Assembly: GCA_958298945.1 (NCBI GenBank)
Contig: OY282607.1
Coordinates: forward strand, 33,079,000 to 33,142,999
Length of the DNA stretch: 64,000 nucleotides
Origin: Atherix ibis
Lineage: Eukaryota; Arthropoda; Insecta; Diptera; Athericidae
Direction: 5' to 3'
Shown piece after piece: positions 22,070-34,970 of the stretch. Numbering within the stretch: the first letter of the stretch is position 1; every line of letters starts with the position of its first letter. Position numbers and translations under genes: made by a program. Under the pieces are notes generated by a model that saw nothing but the letters and a program-made list of their open reading frames with translations, ran no database searches and was not told where the DNA came from.

Positions 22070-23139
22070 TATTAATTTATTAAAATAAATTATTTAACTT
22101 TTTTTATTAATTGAACTTAACGAAATAAATACTTATTCATGTAAATCAATTTGAAAGTTCTTTTTTAATGTTAACATATCAATAATCTAATAAAAAAATA
22201 TTTATTTATAATTATTACATTTTTTTGCCCAAAAAAGTTTTTTAAGCAACAAAATTGTACAAACTAAAGAGTCTTTTTTGTATTGATCAAATTAGATAAT
22301 GAAGAAAATGTAGTTTGTATTTATAAACAGCAATTGGGTAATCAAGAGTACAAAAATCTAAATAGTATTTCCGCAAAAAAAGGACTTTTGTAACACTTTA
22401 CGATATATATTTTGAATAAAGTGAGGTTAAAGTTTTGTAAACTTAATTAGCAAAAGTTAACATTAAATTAAACTCAAAATACTCTTTCCATTCCATTAAA
22501 ACTAATTAAAAGTTCTGCATGAATAAGGACAACGAAATCACTAAAGTCGACAGAGTACTTAAATAAATTTCTGGAAAATGTACGAATATGCTGCAAATAA
22601 GATACAACTATATGTACACATACAATATAAAATACTTTCTCAGCCATTCTAAAAGGCATGGTAACAATTGACAACTGATTTTAAGCCAATGTTACTTTTT
22701 TTCTCATAATACCTATATATTTTGAAGGTATGCAATATAAGAGCATCCTTGTAAATTAATTAAAAATAATGTAATACTAATAATGTAATTAAAGATGAAA
22801 ATCCGCATCGATAGCTGTTGATCTTGTTATCATGAGAAGAATTTCCAATAATGATTATTTGCTTTTCTTCGTTTATAAGTATTATTATATCGTAAAAGAA
22901 TATATTTAAAACATATAAATTCTTTTAAGTAATAAATATTATGAAAAGTCACAATTTTATTAAAAATTTAAACAAAATTGCCAGTAACAGTCCGATTTCA
23001 ATGTTGTGTACATCGCAGTAGTGATAGTGTATTAATAATTATAAAAGTAATATAGATCAGTAGAAAAGGAAACAAAAATAAACACAATTTGTGCTATTTT
23101 AATATAAGGATTTTGGGATAGTGATTAATAGTGATATTG
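22070..23139. other. No gene recognised
   Basis: AT-rich DNA with no motif or convincing ORF on either strand. Confidence 0.5.
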
Positions 23140-23209
23140 TAATCAGCCCGCTCATTTCCAAGGATATCACCGGTCACGCTAATATCCTCGGAAATGAGCG
23201 GACTGATTA
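23140..23209 (-). repeat. Foldback hairpin, 28-nt arms, 14-nt loop
   Basis: Arms 23140-23167 and 23182-23209 are reverse complements except at two positions. Both exceptions are C-A/A-C mismatches in a plus-strand transcript but G-U wobbles in a minus-strand transcript, so only minus-strand RNA would pair along the whole arm. It lies 53 bp beyond the stop codon of the minus-strand small ORF at 23263-23475, in the position of a 3' untranslated structure. Assignment to the minus strand is inference from the wobble pattern. Confidence 0.88.
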
Positions 23210-23262
23210 GCTGGCGGGCAGTCGCTCCACTATCCTGTTCCTACACAAATACCGAACTTGGA

Positions 23263-23475
23263 CTATCTGCTTAACAAAACGCATTTAATGTCCCATACTG
23301 GTCCAAAATAGAAAAATTTCTTTCCACACATTGGTCTTACATCGCAAAACCAATCTACTAAATAACCATTCCGAAGTTCCGGGCAAAAAAACTTCTCAGA
23401 ATTCGAATTTGGCATACCGCAGTTATCCATGATTTTCCATGGATAACTCGAATTGGGCATACCGCAGTTATCCAT
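23263..23475 (-). CDS. Candidate 70-codon Cys-containing small ORF with an internal repeat
   Basis: On the minus strand an ATG at 23475 opens 70 codons. The first 15 residues and the next 15 start with the same nine residues, MDNCGMPNS, encoded by near-identical 27-bp direct repeats 45 bp apart. The rest includes FFCPELRNGYLVDWFCD and VRPMCGKKFFYFGPVWD. Cysteines recur (NCG twice, FCP, FCD, MCG, IKC). The DNA is less AT-rich than the surroundings, which favours a real or formerly real coding region. No signal peptide and no recognised family. It may equally be an unrecognised repeat element. Confidence 0.25.
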   Translation of the reverse strand: MDNCGMPNSSYPWKIMDNCGMPNSNSEKFFCPELRNGYLVDWFCDVRPMCGKKFFYFGPVWDIKCVLLSR

Positions 23476-26400
23476 CGGTAATAAACCTCGTCTTTATGCC
23501 ATTCCTATGGCGTTCAACTTACCATTCCTCATATTTTAAATAAATGTCGCTTAATCCAGAATTTCTATTTGAATAGGACTTCTCCTATTATGGAGCTCCT
23601 AGATCCGACAGATCCTTTTTTAATTCCCCTATTTAATTTTATAATGGAAATTAACTTGCTCCACCGAATTTAACAACGTCTAATTGCTCCCTCCAACTAA
23701 TGTTTGATCAGTTTTATTAGAGAAGTTGGCAATGCCAACCCACACGTAACATGATGACGCCAAATGGCCTTATGGTCATGGCGCTACAAATTGTCCTCTG
23801 GCGTTTGTCTCAAAGACCTTAAAACAAAACAAAAATTTTGTAGTAAATGTGAATCCAGAACAAATAAAATATTCTCAATAATAGCGAAATTGTTTCTAGC
23901 AACATTTAATTGTATAGCAATTTTCCAGCAACATTTTTCCGAAACAAAGTTTGATAATTTTCTTTAACCTCATTTTTGGATTGAACTGAATTATTATTGT
24001 TTATTTGAATATCCAGCATTATTTTGTTAGCTTCGTTGATTAAGGATAATGCTCATGGATAATACAATATCAAAATTTAGATAGTAAAGTCAATTACTTA
24101 AATAAGCAACCAAATATTCATGTTTTGAATATTTTCAAATATGGTCAAATTGTGAATATTTCAATATCTATGAATGGTATTTTGAAAAATTCAACGAATA
24201 TTGCAAGATAAAAATAGGACCAGCATAAATTTAACAATGTTTGAATGCACGTAACGAGGCCAGCAAAGTCTTATGTTAGTTTAGCTTCTCAAACAATCAT
24301 CTTGTCATGTTTCCAAGGAACTCGATATTTGTTCGAAAGCTGCTGCAGAACAGATAAGAGCAAACATGTGAACAAACGAATGAACTAAGAAAACGATGGC
24401 AAGTCTCTTGGTCTCTTGTGTCTACCGTTATACAATTCTACGCGTAGTAAAAGATCCTAACTTAGAATAGATTCAAATTCTGGAACCAACGTATTATCAC
24501 AGCATTACATATTCAAAACATTGCTTCACTTTAGCTAGAGAGAAACACTTAATGCACCAAAAAATCAACGATATGAAAAAGAAAAGGCCAATTCGCTCTG
24601 AAAAAAAAATCAAAAGACAAGAATAACGAATAAAAATCCAGTTTAAAAGTATCTAGGATATGCAAAAGCTCAGTTCGAGGAGCTCTGGCACAAACGAGCC
24701 ACTTGCAAATGGTGGAATTTACGAGTATGTACTTTCCTAATATATGGGTGGATAGGGGCAGTAATGTCAATTGCAGGATAGGACAAGGCTGAAATGTTAG
24801 TATTAAGAAAAGTATACGTATTTCGGTGTTAACAGAAGCAAAAACGTATCCATGTCTTGCGAGGATAGTAGCTTATAGATTAGGAAGAACGTTAGATATG
24901 GTTTAGTAAAAATTCTGACTGGAAAATAGACTAAAATTTATAAAAAGTAAAGATGGTGATGTGGTAAAAGGAGCAACAAAGTAGAGAATGCGGTCTAAGA
25001 TAATATAGGGTGAGAGATGAGAACAGTTGAAGGGACTCAAATAATTTACATAAATTTTTAGTCAAAATTTGTGATGCATCTTATTCAGACGTTTTCGCTA
25101 TTTGAATGTTTATCAAGCGTGTACGTGCACATGTGCTCAGACTCGTATCTGTCGATTGTGAATAGGAATTCTACCCATTCCCATATGTACATAATCTCCT
25201 TCAATAAATTTGAAATATTCGCTGTTATCCTCAGCAGCTTCAACAAAGTAAGCGTTCGTCTGATTCGTTTCCCTAAAATTGCAATTGTGAATTTTTGCAG
25301 CCGTTGCATACACATACCCGTGTCAGTATATTTTCTTCATACTCATATATTTGTTCCTTATAGTCCTGTTGTTGATTCTTTTAACGAATGCTACTTACAT
25401 AAAACTTCTCCATAAGATAACAGTCTTATAATACTGACTATTGTACGCAAAATTACAATTGAAAATATGCAATGATAAGAAACATCATGTGTCCCAGATG
25501 CAGCCACGGCAAATAGTATTCTTCTTTATGTCGATACTACCGGGAATCCAAATTCCTATGAACATTCAAAAAGAAAAGACTATCAAACAGGATACTTTTG
25601 GGATACTCTTTGAACAAAGTTCATTTTATATTTCGGATATTGTATAAAATTCTATTATTGAATAAAAAGACATTTGATAAAAATCTAAGGACATTACAAA
25701 CTTTTCAGAAAATGTTCAATGATTGTTTAGATTTTGCCCAAGAGTTTTTTTATTATTATGTAAAGATATTTATCTGATTTTGATATGAGATTTTAACCAA
25801 CTTAATATTAATTCTAAATTGAGTTAAGTTTTTATGCAAATTAATATTAAAAAAACGTAACAACTTTAATGGACTGTTTGGATATTATGAAGCGTAGGCG
25901 AAATAAATTTTTGCATCGGTTCATAACTGTTAATTAATAGTATAGTATTATGGAGCTTTATTACACAAGTTAAATAACAAAATCAAGATGAAACGTCCTC
26001 ATTTGGAAAAGAAAATAATTTTTTTTTTAAGAAAACATTGTAGCTGAAACGATGAAGTGATCGCCTATTTATAAGGATTGGATAAAAACCTTAAACTGTA
26101 TGTGGATTTAGTTAGAAGAAGAAAAATAAAATGAACTTTGTACATAAAGAAGTTTTTTTTCTTGTCAAGGCTAAGTATTAATCGTACAATTTTTGTAATT
26201 ATTTAAAGTTTCTATTGTATATATTTTGGAAGAATGATGAAATGAATTCAAAATTGTAATGTAAAATGCAAGCTTAAAACTGCAAAAAAGTGAATTTTCA
26301 GTTGATAAAGCTTACTTTGAGTGAATTTTTTTCCAATTGCGCACTACTAGTAATCATCAGTTAAATACGAATTGTAGATTTTTTTTTAGAATTTTAAATT

Positions 26401-28205
26401 AAGGATAATTTCCTAATTACGGTATGAAAATAGATGATGCCAAAATTTATGTAAATTTCGGATAGCAGAAGAAAACAGGTGCTTCAAGCACTTAAAAAGT
26501 CAGAATTATTATTACAATAAATGTATTGTATATTCCGAAATCCCTTGATCGAATATTTAATAATTGCAATCTTATTTAAGATATTTATTATAATTGTTAT
26601 GAAGTTCATCGAAAGAAATTTTTATCATTAATTTAACATTATCATGAAATCACGTAAGAACTTTGATATTACAATTACTTCAAAATTATCTGATCCTATA
26701 AAATAAGTTATTTGTACAACAAATTTCCATAACGTTATTTTCAAAAAGATATTTCTACCATCTGTAATGAATATTTTAATTGCGTATTATTTCTTTGGGA
26801 AATTTCAATTAATGTATACGAAAATTCTCTGAAAATTTTATTTGTACATTAATTTAATCATATATGTAAATGTTATTTTCAATATGATCATAAAAGTCAC
26901 AGCATGATTGTAAAGAGTATTAACTAAATTTACCTAACCAAATTACCTTACAGGTAATTGCAATTAAATATTCTATTGTATATAAAGTTAAATAATTTTT
27001 AATTACATAATTACTAAAATGTAAATATGTTTATGCTAAACTAGCAAATAGGATAGTTAGTAATAATATACTAAAGATAATTTTATCATGCATAAATACA
27101 TACACTTAGTATAGAAAAATCCTATTGAAATATATAATAATAAAACTACTTGAATTTTGAAATAATTTTTTATTTTAATGCAATGTTCTATAATCTTATT
27201 TAAATGTCAGTGTGAAAATTATCAAGTTTAGTAATTTTCTATGGTTTTACTACTATAATTCTATACAATAAAAATAAAGAATTTAGAAATCTCATAAAAT
27301 AAAATATAAAAAAAAGTCTTTCATTCTAATCTATTTAAACTTGCTACTAATTGAAAGACTTTCCTCTGGAGTAATATTAATAATTCACTATCAAATGTTT
27401 TATTATATTTTATTCATTAAATTTATTTTAATTTATAAAAACTTTATTAAATTAAACTTTATCTGGGTTAGATTATGTTATTTATCGCTTATACAAAAAT
27501 ATTTACTATGCAACTGACAGGATTTTGACATTTTTCTATGAAAAAACTGTAATTTCTATCTTTAAATATATTCTGTACCTCAAAAAATAATTAATCCGGA
27601 AAAGTGAATAAAATACTGTGTCAAAAGGATAAAGTTAATTTCAAAACCAGCTGAAAAGCCTTGTCAGAATTCGCACATCAAAAATAGTAAATAATTTCAT
27701 TTTACTTGATTAAGTATGCAAAGCACTTGTTCTAAATTATGTCATTATTAAAGAATTTTTCAAGGATATTCATTATAATTCTAACTATTTCAAAAAATTT
27801 ATACACATACTCCTTTTTATATTGGAAAATTATTTGCTGCAAAGTTTTGCACTATTTTTGATGTTGTCCATATCTTAGAAAACGTGGTATATCCGTTTAA
27901 TTTTATATACAAAAATTTCTTTATAGAAAAATAATCAAAATACAATAGTTGAAAAAATAGAAATTATTTATATATTAAAAGATAATCTAATTAAAAATAA
28001 ATATGTATAAAGGAAACGACTTAAGACGGAGAACTAGCAAAATATCATTATAACGACAAATTATAAAAGACAAAATAGTTGTACTTTAAAAATACTAGAA
28101 TATAATAATAAAAATATATATTTCTTGATCACATTTCATATAACAAAATATGAATAATACACACTCAATATCTAAGTGAAGCTTTTTATCTATGAAAATT
28201 TAATT
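23476..28205. other. 4.7 kb without a recognised gene
   Basis: AT-rich, especially 25650-28200. A 114-codon plus-strand frame at 25071-25415 lies in a less AT-rich patch but has no motif. An imperfect hairpin with 11-bp arms lies at 27313-27362. No transposon protein motif was seen. Confidence 0.4.
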
Positions 28206-28240
28206 AATAATAAAAATGTTTTCACTATTAAAATTCAGTC
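28206..28240 (+). promoter_or_regulatory. Possible core promoter: TATA-like plus initiator
   Basis: TCAGTC at 28235-28240 matches the insect initiator consensus (TCAKTY). The A-rich AATAATAAAAA starts about 31 bases before its A (28237). The pair sits 49 bp before the ATG of the small secreted-peptide ORF. In DNA this AT-rich the TATA-like part carries little weight. Confidence 0.3.
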
Positions 28241-28285
28241 ACACTTGCAGTGCATCATAATTTAATATTCCGGTTGTTGCTGGAG

Positions 28286-28426
28286 ATGTTCATGTCCAAG
28301 CTGATGCTTTTCGTAGTGTTGATGTTAGGTAATACCGTAAGTGCTAAGGTACACTCTACCTCGGATGCTGTGCCAAACCTCTCGAAAGCAATTGTTAGTA
28401 GTGTAAATAGATTTAGTTCTGGGTAG
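28286..28426 (+). CDS. Candidate 46-residue secreted peptide
   Basis: ATG at 28286 opens 46 codons to TAG 28424-28426. The peptide begins MFMSKLMLFVVLMLGNTVSA, a textbook signal peptide: short basic start, hydrophobic core and a small-residue cleavage site of the A-X-A kind. A 26-residue mature part follows: KVHSTSDAVPNLSKAIV then SSVNRFSSG. It has no cysteines and no dibasic site. The ORF sits in an island of higher GC content, with a TATA/initiator-like promoter about 50 bp upstream. A second ATG at 28292 would give the same signal peptide without the first two residues. It is too short for standard ORF cut-offs. Secreted peptides of this size in flies include antimicrobial and accessory-gland peptides, but none is recognised here. 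An intron after the last visible codons cannot be ruled out. Confidence 0.4.
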   Translation: MFMSKLMLFVVLMLGNTVSAKVHSTSDAVPNLSKAIVSSVNRFSSG

Positions 28427-28429
28427 CAG

Positions 28430-30080
28430 ACATCCACTACTCCTCCACCAAAATGAGAATAGTTTCCTGATATTTGTTGCTATTATATAATATACCATAT
28501 TATACAGGAATTCTCAGATATGTACATATATTTATGGTACTACAAACTTTATAAAGAACTCTAGAGATTTATTCGGTTGAATGTCTTTTTTCCTTCCTGT
28601 TATTGTTAATAATCGTAAGCTTCCGCTTGTGTAGTACTCCTGCATCAACAATATATATCATTATACTATTGTAGCTATACTCAATATATGTCAACTTATT
28701 TTCTTAAATACGTATTTTTGTATATGCATCTACCAGTATATAAATAGTACACTACTATTACCTACATTATACTGGCAATGATTCTATTTCACAGCTGCTT
28801 TTAGTGTTGTTATTGCACTTATTAACATACTGCTGTTATATGCTAATGTTTAGTTGCGCTATTTCAGGGCTTTTTAACGTATAAAGAGATTTTATAATTA
28901 ACATAAAACAACAATGAACGCCTTATGGTTTATTCGATAGTATGCTATTCCACTATTATAGACGATAGTACATCGACGGCACTATTCAACGAAAATTTTG
29001 TAAATGCATGGAATTCTTGTTTTACAAGAACATTTGCTACATCAGTGCACTTTTGAGTATTTAACTATCGAAATTCGTGTACTGTGTTGGCTGACTGCAT
29101 TCATAGCGACGAGGTACTCTTTTGATTTTGATCCGATCTTGTACACTCTCATCCTAGACCAATTTCATATTCTATTTCAGCATATGCTAATATTTGCTAT
29201 CATTTTATTCGTTTTATTGTTTGTTCTTAAACATAACAAACGAATTCGATATGAGAAAAATCACAATTACTATAAGTGTATAACTCGTTCAACTTAACAA
29301 TATTTTGGCAATGGTAGAATATTTACACAATAACAAAAATCAAAAGATACAAAAAAACTATTTAGAAGAAAATAAGAAAGGAGTGAATTTGATTTTCCTG
29401 TAAATGCCAGCAGGAGTTATAGCTAAATTGCTACAAATGTACGTGCTAAATTTAAGTAAGATGATAAAAATAAAAAATAAAAATCTCAGCAATGAAAGAA
29501 TTGCTTTTTTGGCTGTAATCTTTTAGTATAATTTCTTTTGGTGCACTTAAGATTCTTTTCTTTGAAATGAATGCTTACAAGAATATTGAATCGGAACCAC
29601 TTTGTTTTGCTATTTTTTTGTTGTTGTTGTTGTTACTAACTTGCTTTTTCAATTCAGATTTTCAATAAACTGCAATTAATTTTTATTTCTTCTTTCATTC
29701 TATTATGTTCTATCCATTGTTCAGCAAATTATACAGTTTTATAATTAAGAATATAACGACAATTAAATATAGCAGATTTCTTAACACTTAGTACGTAGGG
29801 TTTAAATGTAAATAAAGTACTATCTTCACTTAAAAAAAATATTCCTTCAGTACACGAGTTGTAGCAGAAAACTTATGATACTCAGATCACTGAAAGTGAT
29901 CGATAAATACAGCTTGTCCCTCCTTGGCATGCAGTATAAGTTTCAACATTAATTACGCAATTTTTTAAGTAAAAATTATTAAGAATAACATCTTAGAATA
30001 ATTGATAGCGATCTTAGAGCACTGCGAACTATTTATCTAGATAACTTATACGATAGTTCCTTATAGACCTGTAGTACAAG
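28430..30080. other. No gene recognised
   Basis: A TATATAAATAG element at 28736-28746 has no clear downstream gene. A 97-codon frame at 29004-29297 contains a membrane-like segment (LIFAIILFVLLFVLKHNKR) but has AT-driven composition. The rest is AT-rich. Confidence 0.4.
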
Positions 30081-30084
30081 ATTC

Positions 30085-30390
30085 AACCCCTTCAGGGAGG
30101 CCATCAACATCAAAAACTGACAATAATATGGAATCTTTCAAGAATTTCTTTAAGCAAGTCTTAAAAATATGGTTCTTTGCATCAAATCGGACACTTAATG
30201 ACCCACCTTGACAATGGTCCGTTCGCCCTTATTCATCTGCTCTAAGTCTATGTGACTTTTTCTTGCTTCCCAAGATAAAAAAGCACTTGGAAGGATATTA
30301 TCTTGGTACTGTCGATAACATCCAATGGAGTGTTACCGAGGAGTAGTACTGCTATGAATAGTGGAATCAAAGCTAATAACATAAACCATA
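30085..30390 (+). pseudogene. Mariner relic D, linker joined to C-terminal part
   Basis: Near 30091-30138 one frame reads SGRPSTSKTDNNMESFKNF, the GRPSTSKTDENVERV linker of mariner transposases. It runs on directly into the block upstream of the second catalytic Asp (FFASNRTL near 30172-30196). The third-Asp block follows in the same strand: PYSSALSLCDFFLLPKIKKH at 30220-30280 (family PYSPDLAPCDFFLFPKIKKH, first Asp of this motif lost), then GYYLGTVDNIQWSV. The first and second catalytic regions are deleted, and the copy ends before the terminal repeat. Confidence 0.78.
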
Positions 30391-33300
30391 ACGAATAGAT
30401 ACTTATAAGAACTATTGACACCGAAAATTTAAGTAATTTCATCAACAATGAAATGTGTTTTACAAAAAAAAGTTTTCCTACGTACGAGTAGATCAAAATC
30501 AGTCCAAAAAAATTTATTTCGACTCCTAAGTTTTGTTTAATTTAACTACTAATTATCTACAAAATCAAATCCTAAAGAGATACATATATGTATTAAAAAT
30601 TTAATTCTTTTACAATAATTCCACTGTCCCTTTCTTTTTTTTTGTACTGGAACACTAAAAAGATTTGGATGTCTTTTAGGAAACTCCTAATAATTTCACA
30701 ATAAAAATTAATATAATCTAATAATTTCGCAAGCTCATTTATTTGCAAAATTATACTAAGTTATAACTTAATTAGGAATAACTAATTTTAAAGTGAATAG
30801 GAAATCCTACTATTATGATAAGGAAAAAGCACCGACATAATAAATGGCTGACTAAGGGATGAAAATTTAATAATCCGCGAAAAATTATAATGGCACCTGA
30901 AAAATAAATTCAATTTCCAATTGTGAATAAATCTCATTTAATGAAAATATGCTGCCATTTCTCATCCACCATTCATAACTACTAATTACATTTTAAGATG
31001 TTTTTTCCGTATCTCTCGACCAGGTTCCCTTTTCTACATAGGTCTCATCTTTTATTTAAATATGCACGAATGTCATGAAAATGCATGGTATGCTACTTTA
31101 ATAAAGTCAATTCGCCTCTCCACCAAATTGCCATTGCTACATGGAATAATATTAAAATGAAAATAAAATTAAAAATGTAGATATGAAGAACAAGTCAGAT
31201 GAAAAAATGAGAAAAATTACACAAAATAAAATATACTCGTACAAAAGAAAGAAAAATTTAAAAAGAACGAAAATATATTCTACCCTTAAAAAAAAAGATG
31301 AATTAAAGGCAAAGATAAATATTACTCAAATTATAAACAAAACCTCCAGTTGGTATTAGAAAATATCCAGAAGTGATGGAATTTAGATAGAAACTCGAAA
31401 GCTTACAAATTCCATGGAACTAAAGTATCTGTGAAGAGTTTTTGAGTAGGAGGGATGTAGATTAACAATTGGGCGTTAAAGATTGGGTGTTGGTAACATG
31501 GCCATACGAATGGGGACTCGGTCTATGTTAGTCTAGGCGCTGGCTGGTGTAAGGGAGGCTTCCAAAGAAAATACAGTCAGTTGGTGTGCCACTACTTCAT
31601 CATTACGTTAAACAAACATCAGGTCTTGAATACATGAATAACGCAATTATCTTCACAAATTCACCTCTCGGCTCGATTCAACACCATTCAACATGACTTT
31701 TCCAAGGTTCCGCTTGACTCCAGTCAAGTTGACTAATAAAACTTTGGACCCTTAATATATTCATTAATTTTTTTTCGTGCTTTCCAAAGTTTTTGGCCTT
31801 GTTTACTGAATTCTGTTTTCAGATACAGCAATTATTTATGGGAAACGATCACAAAAAAATTACCAACAAAATGTTAAAATAGGCACCAACAAAAACAAAT
31901 AGATAGAAAAGAAAAATAGCCACAGAAAAAGATTCGCGAGTCGTATTTAAAATGAGCATCATACAGTATATCTTTGTAAGAACAGACATACATACACATT
32001 CGCACTTCTCTGGAAAACAAATTCATTGCCAGTCCGTTTTGTATTGTTTCGGACTCCTTAACACACAACTTCCGGCACTTTTGTTACCATACCATCGAAA
32101 GCCATCCCATTTCGATCTTAAAGTAAGTGCGTTCGAAAAAGAAATGTACCGTCTGAGAAGTGGACATGAAAAGACGTTACAGAAAATATGAATGTTGGTA
32201 TACTCGTAAATAGTATACACTTATACGTACGTGCTTACTTACTTACTTTCGAACTTTAGGACTGAAAAAGGACTATAAATTGTCTCTAGAAGTAAATCTA
32301 CCTACCACCAAGAAAAACGTTCTAGAATAGGCACAGGATGCTGATGTGCTATTAATAATTCATATCCTATAATTTTTATATGATAATATAAGAAAAAGGT
32401 ATTAAGAGAAAAAGACAGGACACTTTGCCGCTTCTAAATGTATTTTGTACTGGCATCAGTCAAATGGGATTGAAAACATCTTCGCTTACTTCTTATTTTG
32501 TATGAAAGAGTAGACGTAATATTGCTGTTCGAAGATGGAGGATATGAAGACTTTAGCGAAATTATGCAAGTTGAGTAAATTGCAAATGGAAGGAAATTCT
32601 GATAGAAATATAAAATAATATACAAAAAAAAAAGTCAAAAAAAAATGTCTTTAAGAAAATAAGGGAGGCAAAGGAAAAGGAGACAAATAAGGATCTATTA
32701 TGGGATATCTAGAATAAAACAAAATGAAGGGCATACTCGAAACACGCGCCAAACTTAAATGAATATCCTTGCGTATACATATGTACATGGTAAATGGTAG
32801 CCCGTCGAACACGAAAACAAAGACTTTAGAGGCAACAGCGGAAAATCCAAAGAAATTACTAGACGTGAGAAGAATTAAATATCAAGTAGAATCTTAAAGA
32901 CAAGGCCTTATAGATACTTAAGAAAAGGATTTTGCTTAAAATAAAATTTCGCCATCATACAAGAACTACTTACTTGTACTTATATTGCGCTTAATATTGT
33001 GCCGTTATCTACGTCTTATTTAATTATTATTTATTTTGTTTTTCTTCTTATATTAGTATTTCTTATGATAGATTAATCTAGTTATATTTTTATATTTTTT
33101 TTTATAACAGATTAACGTCATTATTTTTTGAGAAAGAATTTTTTTTTGTCTCGTTTTAGAAGTGTGTGTTTACCTTGAAAAATTTCATATAATCAGTAGA
33201 ATCACCGCCCTCGGTTGGGTAGAAAAACAATTAAAAATGTCATAGTCACTATATAAAATATAGGATTAAGTATTTACAATACAGAATTAAATATTTAATA

Positions 33301-34690
33301 TATCAACAAACAAAAATCCGAAGAAATCTGCATTCATTACCACCCACTATCCTTATTTTAGAGTAGAGGTTTTATAAAAAAAATCATCCAAAATTTCTAC
33401 AAGCTATCAGTATCGCCTGTATTTTATAATTTTTTAATAAGATTACTAATATGATTTATATATTTGTAAATAAATAGAGTATTATATTTTTTTTCAGGAA
33501 AAAAAATACGTCTTCTTTCGCATACTTTATTCAAGTAAAAATTATCTATTAAATGTTAAGGTTGATAATAAATGCGATGGCAATATGATAGATTATTGGC
33601 TAATGCAAATATGTAACTGAGATCTGTAAAAGTTTTTTTTTAATTATATGGCCTTCTTTAAAAGATGCTACACATATTTTTATTAACTTTTGTTAATTAG
33701 TTTAATTTTGGCATCCGTTGAAAAGAGACAAGCTTTGTGTTTGTTATTAATATGAAAAAAGTGAATTTCGTGTGTTAATAAAACACCATTTTTTTAGTAA
33801 AACACATGACGCACACCTTTTATTAATGCAATTCATGCGTGCCCACTTATGTTATATGCATGGAAAAATTCCATAAGTCAGAATACAAATTGCGTGCGCA
33901 TCCGACAAATTTACACGGATTTAGCCACCTGCGATTATTTTTCACAATAAACTATAAAAATGGCTCAGCAAAAAAAGCTCAAACAATGCTAAAATTAATG
34001 CGTATTTTGAAGGATTGGAGAAATTGTATTTTTTATATACGATACAAAAGATAGAAAAACTTTACAGCTTTTTAGTATACCAAACTAAAAGAAGGCAGTG
34101 TTCAAAAATAAAATTTATTTAACAAACAAAAATTTATTCTCTTGTCAAAGCAAAGTATTAATCATATACCCCTCGTACCATATAGATAAGTCCTTGTAAA
34201 GTAAATATATATTAGCATACTCATTATATTAACACGTTAGTTTTATTATATCGTAAGTAACTTCAAGTAACACATTTTTTTAAAAGATAATCTATGCTAA
34301 ATTCTAATAATTAGTAAATTCTACATAACATTCCAAGTAGATTCTGCAAATAATTTATTCTGATGACGATATGACTGCGCAAATGTAGTCCCGAGTTCAT
34401 CGGAACACGACACCATCATCCTATATAAGTATTTGAAAAATCTAAGGGTAGTTTCCCACATACTTGCAAGTATTTTTTATTATAGCACATAGGCGTATAG
34501 TTTTATACAATCTATTATTTCGACTTAAAATGACATATGTCATATGGAAGTGAAATATTTTATCGCCAACAGTCTCATCAGCTATACTAAAATTGCCATA
34601 CCAACGAATGGCTGTGAGGTAAATTCTTATATATAGAAATAAAGTTCCGTAATACCGCCACCAAATAGACGTGGTGGTGAAAATTAAAAC
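30391..34690. other. 4.3 kb, one possible exon-like island
   Basis: Mostly AT-rich. The GC-richer stretch 31420-31740 contains, on the minus strand, a 68-nt segment (31732-31665) between an AG acceptor-like and a GT donor-like dinucleotide, reading NLTGVKRNLGKVMLNGVE and SSRE. On the plus strand 31952-32120 ends at AAA/GTAAGTG, a good donor match. Neither can be assigned to a gene. Confidence 0.3.
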
Positions 34691-34691
34691 A

Positions 34692-34970
34692 ATGGGAAGC
34701 CAAAATAGTGGCAGTATCAAATGTGACAAATTAACGCAATGCCTTAATTACACACACCCGATCCTTTATCCTAAATCAATGTCGTCGTCAAAACAACAGG
34801 CTTCCCTTCAACCAAACACCAACTTGGCCACAATTTCTGCCACAGTCCAAATTCATACAAAAACTCATAGTTTAATACCAGATTTTGATAATAGTTTATG
34901 TTTAGAATTTAGACGCAGATTGAGAAGCACAAACAATATAGAAGACAATGCGGTTGAATATTATTTTTAA
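34692..34970 (+). CDS. Candidate 92-codon Ser/Thr/Asn/Gln-rich ORF, unknown
   Basis: ATG at 34692 opens 92 codons (the same frame is also open upstream from a GTG). The peptide starts MGSQNSGSIKCDKLTQ and includes SMSSSKQQASLQPNTN and FRRRLRSTNN. Base composition is less AT-rich than the neighbourhood and codon choice looks coding-like. It lacks a signal peptide, membrane segment or known motif. It may be a host exon, a transposon scrap or chance. Confidence 0.25.
   Translation: MGSQNSGSIKCDKLTQCLNYTHPILYPKSMSSSKQQASLQPNTNLATISATVQIHTKTHSLIPDFDNSLCLEFRRRLRSTNNIEDNAVEYYF

Noticed and set aside
29004..29297. 97-codon ORF with a hydrophobic segment
   Set aside because: The hydrophobic run is Phe/Ile/Leu from T-rich codons and no start context or motif supports it.
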